Source: Symbiodinium natans | Taxonomy: Eukaryota > Sar > Dinophyceae > Suessiales > Symbiodiniaceae | Assembly (NCBI GenBank): GCA_905221605.1 | Contig: CAJNDS010001913.1 | Location: 431,001-495,000 of the forward strand | Direction: 5' to 3' | Length of the DNA: 64,000 nt | In this document: one piece after another, positions 37,701 to 50,900 of the stretch | Numbering within the stretch: the stretch's first letter is position 1 | How the letters are laid out: each line of letters starts with the position of its first letter | Position numbers and translations under genes: made by a program | Notes under the pieces: model-generated | Told to the model about the DNA's origin: nothing | The model's database searches: none | What the model saw: the letters and a program-made list of their open reading frames with translations, nothing else

Positions 37701-40700
37701 ACTCCTAAACCCTGACTCCAAAATCCTAACCTCCTGAAACCCTAAACCATAAACCGTCTAAACCTCCTAAACCCTCAACCTCCTAAGCCTCCTAAACCTG
37801 CCAAGCCCTAAACCTCCTAAACCTCCCAAACCTCCCGAACCTCCCAAACCCTAAATTTAAACCCTAAACCTTAAACCTCCCAACCTCCTAAACCCTAAAC
37901 CTGAAACCCTAGACTTCCTACACCCGAAGCCCTAAACCTCACCTCCTCAACAGGTACATGAAAGTGGGCCTCTCGGCGCGAGAGGCTTTGGCCTCCCTTC
38001 AGGAGAGGGGGGGGGGGGGGGGGGGGGGGGGTTGGGTTTAGGTTTAGGGTTTAGGGGGTTTAGGGGGTTTAGGGTTTAGTTTAGGTTTAGGGTTTAGGGT
38101 TTAGGGTTTAGGGTGGGTGGGGGGGGGGTGGGGGGGGGGGGGGGTGGGGGGGGGGGGGGGGGGTGGGGGGGGGGGGTGGGGGGGGGTGGGGGGGTGGGGG
38201 GGGGGGGGGGTGGGGGGGGGGGGGTGGGGGGGTAGGAGGTTTAGGGTTTGGGGTTGAGGGAGTAGGGTTTGCAGTTAAGGGTTTCGGAGGTCAAATTTGA
38301 GAGACTTGGGAGGTTGAGGGTTTAGGAGTTTAGGGTTGGGGGTTTGGGGTTTAGGGTTTCGGGTTTAGGGTTGAGAAGGTTGATGAGGTTGGGAGGTTTG
38401 GGAGGTTCGGGAGGTTCAGGAGGTGTAGGAGGTTTGGGATGTTTGGGAGGTGTGAAGGTTTGGGAGGTTTCGGAGGTTGAGGGTTTAGGAGGTGTATGTG
38501 GAGGTTGAGGAGGTTTAGGAGGTTGGGGTTTAGGAGGTCAGGGTTTGGGAGGCTTTGGAGGTTGAGGAGGTTTGGGTTTAGGAGGTGTAGGGCTTAGGGT
38601 TCAGGAGGTTTAAGGTTTACGAGGTTGAGTTTAGGGTTTATTGAGGTTTGTGGATTGGGGCTTCGGGTTTTGCGCGGGGAGAAAGGCTTGTTGAAGATCC
38701 TCTGTTCAAGGTTATTTCCGGAGTTGTTTTAGGATTTGCTGTGGAGCTGTGTAACCCAGATGCCTGGGAGGATCCAAAAAGTAGAGCCCCCCAAGTAGCA
38801 GTTACCCTATTCTACGATTAAGTCATTCTTAGGAACCCTTAAAGGGATCCACTTTTTGGATGCTCCCAGGGGTCTGGGAACGCGAAATCCCAACTAAACC
38901 CTAAACCCTAAGCCCTAAGCCCTAAATGTCGGGGGCGCTGGCGGATCCTATAAGCTGCAGCTTCCTACCTTCTGACCCTGAACCCTAGACCCTAAACCTT
39001 AAACCCTAAACCCTACACCCTCAGATTTGCTTTTTCAGGGTTTAGGGCTCTATAGAGCAAGGCTCAAGAATGCCCAAGAACCCCAAAACCAGCCCAAAAC
39101 TCCTGCGCCAGTTGAACCCTGGAGCCCTCAGCCCCGAAGCGGAAACCCTAAACCCTAAACCCTAAACCCTAAACCCTAAACCCTAAACCCTAAACCCTAA
39201 ACCCTAAACCCTAAACCCTAAACCCTAAACCCTAAACCCAAATCTCCCCAAATCCATACCGGAAACCTAAAACCCCAAACTTCCCCAAGCATCCTAAGCA
39301 TCCAAAACCTCTTTAACGAGGTGGGCCCTTGGGATACATTTTGTGTTTTCCCTTCTTGGGAAAAATAAGAAGATCATGTTTAGGAATATTCTTTCAGAGG
39401 GTTCCTACGGGCCATCCTAGCCCTGAACCCTGAGCCCTAAACCCTTATAGCCCTACAACCCTAAACCCCGAACCCTAAACCCGAAACCCTAAACCCTATG
39501 CCCTAAACCCGGAACCCTAAACCCGGAACCCTAAAACCTTAGCCCTAAACCTTAAACGCCTTTGTGCCCCCGAAAGGAGTCTCACCTCGAGCTCGAGGAT
39601 CCCTGGGCGCGCTGACGCCCTGAGCGAGTTAGGGTTTAGCGTTTAGGGTTTAGGGTTTAGGGTTTAGGGTTTAGGGTTTAGGGCTTAAAACTTAAAAAAA
39701 AAGTTTAGGGTGTAGGGTTTAGGGTTTTGGGTTTGAGGTTTGGGGTTTGGGGTTTAGGGTGTAGGGGTGGAGGGCTCTAAAGGGTGAGAGGGCTATAGGT
39801 GTAGGGTCAGAGTGGGGTTGGGGTTATAGGGTTGTAGGGTTTAGGGTTTGAGTTTTTGGATGTGTAGGGTGTAGCGTTTCAATATTTGGGCGGAGGGTTC
39901 AACAAACAAGAGATTCCGGGTTCAGGGCTTGATTATATAGGGTTTAGGGTTTCGGGTTTAAGGGTCTCGGGTGTAGGGTGCAGGGGTTTTCGCATGCGAA
40001 GGAGGAGGGGAAAAAAGTGTGTGGCCCGTGGACTGCGTGTGGCAAGCCGGCAAGCCCAACATATATACATACACACACACATATAATATATGGACAAAGA
40101 AGCCATAACAAAAAGGAACTACAATTCAGTGTCCAGGTTCAGGGTTTGGGGTTCATGTTAGGGTTTGAGGTTTAGAATGCTGGTATAGCATCTATACTTT
40201 TTCCACATCGATTATCTATATCTATAGTTATATCTATATCTATATATCTATATCTATATCTATGTCTATATTTGTATACACTTCCATCACTCACTCGCAG
40301 CCCAAAACCCTCAGCTCTCTGAACCGTAGGCCCTATAGAACCTACTGGGGTCTTAGTAGTTAGGGTTTAGGGCTAAGAGCCAGTAGGTAAACCCTTCAGT
40401 AGAAGGCCCTAAACCCTAAACCCTAAACCCCTAAACCCTAATAGCCTAAAGGAAGAGCATGGCGCTCGGATGTCGTCATTTGCACATGGTCATTTCCCAA
40501 GATGGAGGTACCCCTTTTCGACCCCTACTAGAATAGAACCCGCTTAAAGGGACATTTTCGGAAACCCACACATACCTCGAGAAGTCGATTCTAGCTGTAC
40601 TAACAGCCCAATTGTAACTTTTCTTGGGGGTTAAGAGGCATAGATGTGGGCTATGACTACACGAAAATGGGTTACCCTAAACCCATAATTAATGGGCTAC

Positions 40701-43700
40701 TAAGTACCCTGAACCTCCAAGCAGATAATTCCGCGCCACCCGTGGCGGAGCTGTACCCTAAACCCTCCACCCTCCCCCTAAACCCTATACCCTATACCCG
40801 AAACCCTAAACCCTAATTTCGCGATGCCTGCCAGGAGCGTTTCGGATGCGGCTCCCTCGGAGGTCCCTTAGCCCTACTTGGAGGTTCAGGGTACTTGGAG
40901 ACGCATGATCAGAGGGTTTAGGGTTTAGGGTTTAGGGTTTGGGGGTAACCAATTATGGTTCAGGGTTTAGGGTAACCCATGATAAGTGTAGATATAACGT
41001 CACGCATTGACCTTTTGGAGTATGCGAAGCCCCTGTTCAACCCAAAGGAAGAGGGGTTGAAGGTTCTGGGTAAGCCGAATGAAGCCTACACAAGCGAATC
41101 CATGTCAGGACATGTAAATTTCCCACTAAAGCCTACAGGCCTTAAAGTAACCATAGCTATGCCTGCAGCTATCCTTTTTTTACAACAGGTAGCTATCCAA
41201 TGCTGAGGGTACAGTTCTCCTTCTGTAGGATACTCTGGGTAAACCCGAAGCCCCTTAAACCCTAAACCTAAACCTTAGGGCAGTTTAATGGCCGCTTAGT
41301 ATGGGCCCGTAAAAGGGGGCCCCTTTATATACCCCTTCTATACCCCATACAACCAAGGGCCCATACTTCAGAACCCTTTATAGGAGGTAAGGGACCATAC
41401 TCAGGGCCCATAGAACTACCCCTAAACCCTAAACCCTAAACCCTAAACTCTATGCGCCGAAGGTGCCTTCTCTGGCCAGTCGGCGTGGTACCGCGAGCAT
41501 TAGCCACATCTCCAGCCACCTTCCACAGGCTCGCCAGCCAGGGTTTTAGCGGTTTAGGGGTTTAGGGGTTTAGGTGTTTAGGGTTTAGGGTGTGAATAAA
41601 CCTAAATCCCAAGTTAGGGGGCTGAGGAAATCACCAGGTTTAGGTATTCGGTGCTCAAAGGAGCTTCAGGGTCTACAGGCATTCATAGCCCCCGACCTCT
41701 CCTACACCTGAAACCCCAAACCCTCAACCCGAGACCCTCAACCCCTAAACCCACTAAACCCTGACCCCCTCCCAAACCCTAAACCCTAAACCCTAAACCC
41801 CAAACCCCAAACCCTAAACCCTAAACCCTAAACCCTAAACCCTAAACCCCCCTGAAGTGCTCGTGTCCCGTTTGAGGCTTCCGAGATGGACGATTCCATC
41901 CAAGGCCACACGGGGGTTTGGGGCTCCTCGGGATTTTTCAGGGTTTAGGGTTTAGGGTTTGGGATTTAGGGTTTAGGGTTTAGAGTTTAGGGTTTAGGGT
42001 TCAAACCTTTAACCCCCAAACCCTCATCCCTAAACCCTGTGGGTAGTTCTCGAAATGCGGCTCCCCTTTTGGGGATCCCTTTTTAGAGGGTGCCGCCTTG
42101 TAATGGGTACCCAAAAAGGGACCCTAATTTAGGCCACAAGCCACAGAGAACCCAAATGCAGGGGCCACCCTTCGGACACCTTGCTATACTAAACCCTTCA
42201 GACCCAACAAAGCAGTGTGATATCAGCTTTTGGATGATCGCTGTTTCCTGCTTCCGGCAAGTTGTACTGAAAGAGTTGGTGGCTTTACTTGTAAATTTCC
42301 TCAGCGATGGGGGGTCTTCTACATCGTGCCCTAAGCCCAAAGCTCGGAATCCTCAGGCAGTAACTTCAGGGCCCTTTGGCCTGACTGGTTCTTAGTTGGA
42401 GACTTTGGGGGGAGGGGGGGGGGGGTGGGCGAAATGAAGCCCCATCGCTCAAGGGCTTTCAACGCCAAACGCCAAACCCTCAACCCTATTCCCCCAAACC
42501 CCAAACTCCCAAACTCCTAAACCTCAAACCCCAAACCCTAAATCCCTAAACCTAAACCCTAAACCCCAAATCCCCTAAACCCTAAACCCCTAAAGCGGGG
42601 TAGTGGTGCAGCCCTGGCTTGCAGATCCCTCCTACTCCGAGATCTTTGCCGCAGAGACCCCGAGGCTCCTGTGCGATCCGTGCCTTCAGGGTTTAGGGTT
42701 TGAAGGTTTAGGGTTTAGGGTTTAGGGTTTAGGGTTTAGGGTTTAGGGTTACATTATTAGGGTTTAGGGTTCAGGGTTTCGGGTTTAGGGTTTAGGGCCT
42801 AAAAAAGCCTGCCATGCCCTGAACCCTAAACCCAAAACCCCTAAGCAAAGGAACATTCCCTTTATTCAGGGTTTAGGGTTTAGGTATCTTGCATAAATCA
42901 CACGACGAGGATCACAGCTATTTTGTTATGCGTATCCGTAAGCCTCCAGGCACAGTCTCCGATGCTAAACCCTATAAGCCCTAAACCCCAGATCCTAGTC
43001 CCCAACCCCCCTTAACTCCAAACCTAAAAACCCGAGCCCAAAACCCGAAAACCCAAGCCTCAAACCCCAAGCCCAAGACCCAAAACCCTAATAAACCCCT
43101 CAAGCCCCAAACCTTAAACGCCCAAACCCCTCAAACCCTCAACCACATGTCCCTAAACCCTAGCCCTAAACCCTAAACCCTAAACCCTAAACCCTAAACC
43201 CTCCTAAACCCTAAACCCTAAACCCTCCTAAACCCGAAACCCTAAACCCCAGATGTGCCTCCCCAAGACCAGGAGCCGGGCAACCTCAGCCCCCGCGCCC
43301 ATTGCGGATTCCGAGGCCTTTCTGTTCTGGGATTTCGTGCTCCCGAGTTCAGGGTGTAGGGTTTAGGGTTTAGGATTTAGGGTTTAGAGTTTGGGTTTAG
43401 GGTTTCGGGTTTAGGGTTTAGGATTTTGGGTTTAGGGTTGAGGATTTTGGGTTGCATGCTCAAAGCCCTGACTTTACGAGTTGCGAGACCCTAAACCCTA
43501 AACCCTAAACCATGAGAAGCGTAAACCCGCAGCATTGCAGTATTGCTGTGGTGCAGCAGCGGGGGCAACTTAGTTGTAGGGGCCGGAATAAATACTGATC
43601 ATGCTCCCCTATGGTCCCTCCATGTTTTTACTAGAATAGCCCCCCAGAACCCTGTTCCAATTAAGGTTTAGGGTTTAGGGTTTAGGGTTTGCGGTTTAGG

Positions 43701-46700
43701 GTTTAGGGTTTAGGGTTTAGGGTTTAGGGTTTAGGGTTTAGGGTTGTAGTGGCCTTCATGGAAGGCCTCCCTCAGCTCTGTTTGGGAAGCCTAGCTCACG
43801 GCATTCTTCAAGCGCCCCCCCCCCTAAACCCTAAACCCTAAACCCGAAACCCGAACCCGAAACCCTAAACCCTAAACCCTAAACCTAATCCCAAACCCAT
43901 ACCCTGGACCCTAAACCTCGAGCCCCAGACCCCACGCTCCGAACCCAAACCCTCAAACCCCTAACACCGCAAAAGCCCTAGCACCCTAAACCCTAAACCC
44001 TATAAACCCTAAACCCCAAACCCTACGAAGCCTGACTTGGTCAGGATGAAGCGGGCTACTCGGAAGACAGCTTCGAGAGCGCCGGCGATATCCTCAGGAC
44101 GTGAGTTAGGTTTAGGTGTTGAGTTGGGGGGGGGGGGGGAGTTAGGGTTTGGGGTTGAGGGTTTTAAGTTTGGGCCTTTTAGGGTTTCAGGGCTTGTGGT
44201 TTAGGATTCGGTTCAAGTTTTCCGAGCCTGGAAAGCCTGTGTAAACCCCTGCCCCAAGTTGGGGATCTCCCAAAGTGCTTAGGGTAGCTTCATGGCCCCT
44301 TAGTAAGAGGGGACTCCTTGCACACCCAGGGGCCCCTACTTCAGAACCCTTTAAAGGAGGTAAGGGGCCACATGAAGGGCCCATGTAACTACCCTTAGAA
44401 AAGCGGGTTAGGGTTGAGGGTTTAGGGTTTAGATAGCCCATGCCCGAACCCCAGGTTAAGGGTTTAGGGAACCCGTGCCCTAACCCCAAGGCCCAAGACC
44501 CCAGCTTTTGGGAAGCGATCAGAGCCCATGGTTTCCAATCCCCCCCCCCCCTCCTGACACTAAACCCGAAACCCTAAACCCTAAGCTCTATATTCTTTGG
44601 AAAGCCCTACATCTTTTTTTGAGGGGACTCCTTGGTCGCTCATAAAACACGGGTTGAGGGTTTAGGGTTTGCCTAAACCCTCCTATGTAGTGCCTTTTTA
44701 GGGTAGTAGTACATGGAGGTTCATGGTACTCATTACTGTACCTATAACTGTACTTACAACCATATTCGGACACTTGAGGGGCTTGTAAGTGCGTTATAAG
44801 TGCAGATATAATTGGTTAATTAGTATCATGAACCTCCAAGTATTCGGTAGTATAGTAGAATCCCCTACAACTAACCGAAATAGGAGCTACATTGGAGCCT
44901 TCAGGCAGCGCCCAATACTAGATAGGCAGCCCCTTCGTTCTCCCTAGCGCCCTAAGCCCTAATCCCTAAACCCTAAACCCTAAACCCATTACCCGGGTGG
45001 TTTTCGGCTTAGTGGAGCTCAGAAGCCCGAAAGTGCAGGCTCTTGCTTGGCAGGTTTTCCGCTACCAAAGAATACCCCTAAAAAGGTTTAATTAGGGTTT
45101 AGGGTTTAGGGTTTAGGGTTTAGGGTTTAGGGTTCATAAGCCAAGCCTCAACTCTAAAGCCATTCATGGTCATGGTTTAGGGGTGCGTAACCCAAGGTTC
45201 CCACATGCTCCCCACTACTCCCTAAGGCTCCCTAAGCTTCCCCAAGGTTCCCTAAATACCTACCCCCCATTGAACCGCCCCGAAACCCTAAACCCTAAAC
45301 CCTAAACCCCAAACCCCATAAACCCTAAGCCCTAAACCCTAAACCCACCTCCCCTAAGAACCCAAGAAGTTCAGGTGAGTCCTACGAGAAGGACTTCGAG
45401 GAGGAGAGTGACAACGAGGCTCTTCGGTTGTTAGGGCAGTTCAGGGCATTTTTGGGTTTAGGGTTTAGGGTTTAGGGTTTAGGGACGGTTTAGGGCATTT
45501 GTGGGAATGTTAGGGTTTCTTGTTAGGGTTTTGGGCAATTTGGGGGGGGGGGGGGGTTCGGGGCTTAGGGAATATTCGGGTTTGAGGGTTTCGGGGTTTC
45601 GACTCGTGACCCGAAAGGGTTCCGTGACTACTTGGAGGTGTAGGGTACTTAGTACCCCATTATAAGTGAGGGTTTAGGGTTTAGGGTTTAGGGTTTAGGG
45701 TTTAGGGTTTAGGGTTTAGGGCAACCCATTATACGTGTAGTTATAGCCCACATGTGAGCCTCTTAAGTACCCTAAGGGTCATGATGGGGTTATCAGTACA
45801 GTTGTAGTTGGGCCACTAAGGACCATGACCCCCCGGGTATAGGGTGCACGTGCGGCCCAGATACCTTGCGAAGTTCTCAGAATGCTGTCCTAGAGGCTGC
45901 CGATAATGCAGAGGAAAGAAGCTTTGAGTTCAGGGTTGAGGTTTTACCCTAAACCCTGAGCCCTAAATCCTAAACCCCCCCCAAACCCTGATCACGCTCT
46001 AAACCTGAATCCCTAAACCCGAAACCCTAAACGCTAAGCCCTAAACCCTAAGCCCCACCTGAAACCCTCCAAGCCTCAAGGAGCTGCTTCTGCTTGGATT
46101 TGACTTAGTAAGTCTGCTTCGTATCACCTAGACACCCTCTAAGGGTATTTCCCAAAAAAGGGGTTGCCCCTTGTATACCCCCTTAAGGGGACCCCCAAAA
46201 AGGGTACACCTACTTTCGGAAACCCCATGAGAATCCCCAGACCCCAACTTACGAACCCTAAACCCTAAACCCTAAACCCGAAACCCTAAACCCTGAACCC
46301 TGAACCCTAAACCCTAAACCCTAATTGCGAACTCAAAAGGGTTTTCAAGTAGTGGGTTCAGAGGTTCACATGGACTTCGGGGCCTCACGTCCTTAGGGTG
46401 TGGAACTCATCTGGTGGTTTAGGGTTGAGGGTTGAGGGTTTAGGGTTTAGGGTTGAGGTTTTAGGGTTGAGGGTTGAGGGTTGAGGGTTTAGGTTAGGAG
46501 CCGGGGTTTAGGGTTCAAGGCTTAGGGTCACACACACACAAACACCTTTGTTCGTTTAAGGGGTTGTGGCCATGGTGGCTACTTTGCGGGTCCGGAAACC
46601 CAAATAGCCACTCAGGAACCCTAAACCTAAACTAAACCCTACACCCTTAATTAACTTAACCACTCAGCCATCAAGACCTCTCAGTAGACGCACTCTACAG

Positions 46701-47859
46701 GTCCTTGCAGGATCAGCCCCAAACCCCTACCCCCTATACCTCTAAACCCTAAACGGCTTACTAGGGTTTAGGGTTTAATTAGGGTTTAGAGTTTAGGGTG
46801 TCAAAGTTCGCCCTTCCTTTTCTAGCTGATGCCAGGCCGAGGAGGAGTCAGATCCTTCGTCGGCCACGCCAGAGGCAGGGTCGTGCATGTACCCCTAAGG
46901 GCCCATTTACCTATAAAGTATATCTTACTTAGCCAAGAGTTAAACTTTGAACTTGTTGGGTTTCCTTTTTTTTCTGTAGGAATCTTAAAGTTTAGCATTT
47001 TCCCTTGGTTATTGGAGAAGTAAGATATGGGAGTTTCCGAAATTAGGTACCTTATTGGGGTCCTTTGTATCCCGAAATTGGGGCCCTTATTTTCGTAAAC
47101 CCCCATATGCTTGGGCCTGAGTTTTTAGGGGATCCTTTACAAGGAGCGCCCCCCACCCCCCCTCCCCCCCACCCCCCTAGTTCTAAGTAGAGCCTTAATA
47201 GGGCCTTTAAATTGGGTTTTAAGGATCCTAACTTAGGTTAGAAGCCCTTTAACTATACTTAGTATACCAAGGGGGCCCCTCCCTGTAGCATATTGCATCA
47301 GAGTAGTTTTAGGGGCCGAAGGTGTGAGTACCCTAAACCCTAAACCCTAAACCCTAAACCCTAAAACCTAAAACCCGAAACCCTAATTTTCTGGGCGTCA
47401 GGGCGTCTGCTAGGACTGCCCTCCAAGAAGTTGTCACAGTGCCAACGAAACTCTAAATCAGAGCGCGGTGCAATGCGGTGTTCATTAAACACTTTAGGGT
47501 TTAGGCTTTAGGGTTTAGGGTTACGGTTTAGGGTTTAGGATTTACGGTATCAACCCCAAACCCAAACCCCAAACCATAAACCCCTCACCGCTTCAACGCG
47601 CGCGCCAGGCGCCAGCGCCAAAAGCCCAGGCGGCACCGGCGAAGGTCACTCGGCGTGGCTCAACCTAAACCCTAGACCCTGGACCCTAAACCCTAAACCC
47701 TAAACCCTAAACCCTAAACCCTCAGCTCTCCTGAAATCTGCTGGATGGGTGCGTCTTGGGGCTTAGGCGGAGAAAGGCCTTAAGAGGGCTTTGGGGGCTT
47801 TTGGGCAGACTCCATCGTCCCTCAAACCCTAAACCCTGATGGTCCCGTCATAATCAACC

Positions 47860-47900
<41 letters not shown>

Positions 47901-50900
47901 AAAAAAAACGTATTTAGTAATTGAGCCCCAAGCCTACATTTTGAGCCCCCCTAAACCCCGAAGCCCGAAACCCGAAACCCCGAACATTAATCCCAAAAAA
48001 GCCCTGATTTTTTGAGCCCCCCTAAACCCTAAACCTTAAACCCTAAACCCGACGCCGGCCCTGCCCACTTTGCTGGGAGGTCGTCACTCGCCGCCCCTTC
48101 TCCCCTCGCTCCTCGCCGTCCTCACCGGCTTCCCCTCTGTCTCAGGCCTTGGTCCCTAAACCCTAAACCCCAAATCCTAAACCCTAAACCCTAACCCTAA
48201 ACCCTAAACCCTAAACTCCAAACCCGAAACCCTAAACCCTGGGTCCTCGACGCTTGTGCGAACCTCTGCAGACCTGGGTCTGCCTAGAGTCTTAACACGC
48301 TTGAACCCTAAACCCTAAGCCCTAAGCCCTAAACCCTAAACCCTAAACCCTAAACCCTAAACCCTAAACCCTAAACTTACGTCGAGTCATTCCCGAAGAA
48401 TCCGTATGGTGGAAGGGAAGGGGGCCTTCGCCAGCTTCGGACCCAGCAGGGTGCTGGGATGCGGAGCTCCTACTTTCGTTTTGTGATTGTTTGGTTGTAG
48501 GGCTTAGGGGGTTTAGGGTTTAGGGTTTAGGGTTTAGGGTTTAGGGTTTAGGGTTTAGGTTTAGGGTTTAGGGTTTAGGGTTTATCACCCTCAAGCCTCA
48601 ACCCCTAAACCCCAAACCCCCTAAACCCCTAAACCCCAATTAGGCTCGGGGTCAGGGGCATTCGGGGGTCCCGACTTGATGTTTCAGGGGTATAAGGAGG
48701 GACTCCTTGAAGGGACCCTTTATCTTATTTCCCTATATATCCCTTATGTAGACCTTATAGAGTCCCTGCAAAACAAAGTGCCCCTAGTTAAGCCCCAAAA
48801 AGGTCCCTGAAAAGGGCCCCTCCTTTCCAAACCCTAAACCCTAAACCCTAAGCCCTAAACCCTAAACCCTAAACCCTCTACTGGGTTACTAAGTACCCCG
48901 CACCTCCACGTGAACGTGTTTGGCTGGTTCGGTGGCGGAGGCGACGGAGGACAGCGGCCCAACCCCGGCGCCGGCTGCTGCCAAGGCCGGAGAGAGGGGT
49001 TGAGTTCCCCATTTCTCCGTTTCCACATGAACCTTAAATTAGGGTTTAGGGTTTAGGGTTTAGGGTTTATAGGGTTTAGGGTTTAGGGTGCAGGCCAAAT
49101 GAACCCTGGAAAGGGTTTCGGTGGTTCTCAAGGTACTCGGTAGCCCAGTAGTACCCTTTTCCCATTTCTTGGTTCAAGGTTCCGTTATGAAGTTACCAAC
49201 CCCAACAAAGTGTACCCTTATTATGACATGGCTACTGGGCTACCACGGGTATGGCTTTGTTTTGGAGTGGCTTAGCAGCTTAGCACTTCTAAACCCTTAA
49301 CCCTGAACCCTAAACCCTTAACCCTAAACCATTTGGAAACTCAGCCCTTCCTTTCTCCGCTCAATTACGAAGCTGTAGCCTGCCAACTTAGCAAATAGTA
49401 CTACAGCCCAAACCCCTGGGAGGATCCGAACAAGTGCACCTTAAGGTCTAGGGTTTAGGGTTTAGGTTTTAGGGTTTAGGGTTAGGGTTCTCTAAAAAAA
49501 TGACCCAAGAGCAGTATAGCAGTAAAGAGTACTCTTTGAAGGGCGCTACTTTTGGCATCCTCCCAGAAATCTAAGAAACGGGCCCTGGCAAACGCCTCTG
49601 AAGCTGATAAACCCCCGACCCGAAACCCTAACCCCAAACCCTAAACCCGAAACCCTTAACCCTAAGCCCTAAACCCCCAACCCTAAACCCTAACCCCAAA
49701 ACCCTAAACCCGAAACCGACACTTCCTTCCCACTTTGCGGGTGAGGTCGTCACTCGCCGCCCTTTCTCCCCTCGCTCCTCACCGTCCTCTCCGGCCTCCC
49801 CACGATCACAGGCCTGGGCTCTCTAAACCTTACCCTTAAGGGTTTAGGGTTAGGGTTTAGGGTTTGGGGTTTGGGGTTTGGGTTGGGGTTTAAGGTTTAG
49901 GGTTTAGGGTTAAGGGTTAAGGGTTAAGGGTTAAGGGTTAAGGGTCTCGGGTTTAGGGCTCTGGACGACCCTAAACCCTAAACCCCAAACCTATAGCCCT
50001 GAAGCAGACAAATGTTGTTACGAAAGGCCGCACGGTTTCTTTCATTTCAAGTATGGGTTGCTGCATCACATGTGTAAAGCTCATGTTTTGTAAGTCTCTA
50101 AGGTGGGTATATGGTCCCTGTAATGTGGTCCCTTACCTTCTTTAAAGGTTCTTAAGTACGGGCCCCTAGATTACCTGAATATATGAGGGGTATATACGGG
50201 GTCCCTGTTTAAGGGCCCTTAGTCTTGACCACGTAGCTACCCTCAGAAAGTCTTGTTGGCAGCCCTTTGGGGGTTTAGGGTTTGGTGTTTGGGGGATTTA
50301 CAAGTCAGGGCTGTTTTGGAGGCAACCACCGAATTATCACCAACATTCTGCCATACAAGCCCTACATACTTACAACCCAAAACATTTCTGTCAATTCTGC
50401 CTCAAGCCCACACCCCCCAAACCTCAAACCCTAAACCCTAAACCCTAAACCCTAAACCCTAAACCCTAAACCCTAAACCCCGGGCGCAGGGTGGGAGGGG
50501 ATAGACCCACACGCCCGAGCAGAGGCCACGGATGACAGCCAGACCTCTTCCCCCGCGCGGAAGGCACCGGGGACAGGGTTTAGGGTTTAGGGTTTAGGGT
50601 TTAGGGTTTAGGGTTTAGGGTTTGGGGTTTGGGGTTTGGGGTTTGGGGTTTAGAGTTACGCAGTAGGGGTTTAGACAAAGTATAGGCGTTAGCTAGACAT
50701 AAACCCTAAAGTCTAAGGAGTAGGGTTTGCGGTGTGCCTTTGGGAAAGCAGTTCATTCAGAAAGAAATTTGCCATGGGCCTGGTGGACGTTGTGGAAGTT
50801 TTCAGCGATTACCCCCTGGTCAATGCAGACGAGTGGCAGGATCGAACAGACCGGCTGCTTAGGGTTTAGGGTTTAGGGTGTAGGGTTTAGGGTTTAGGGC

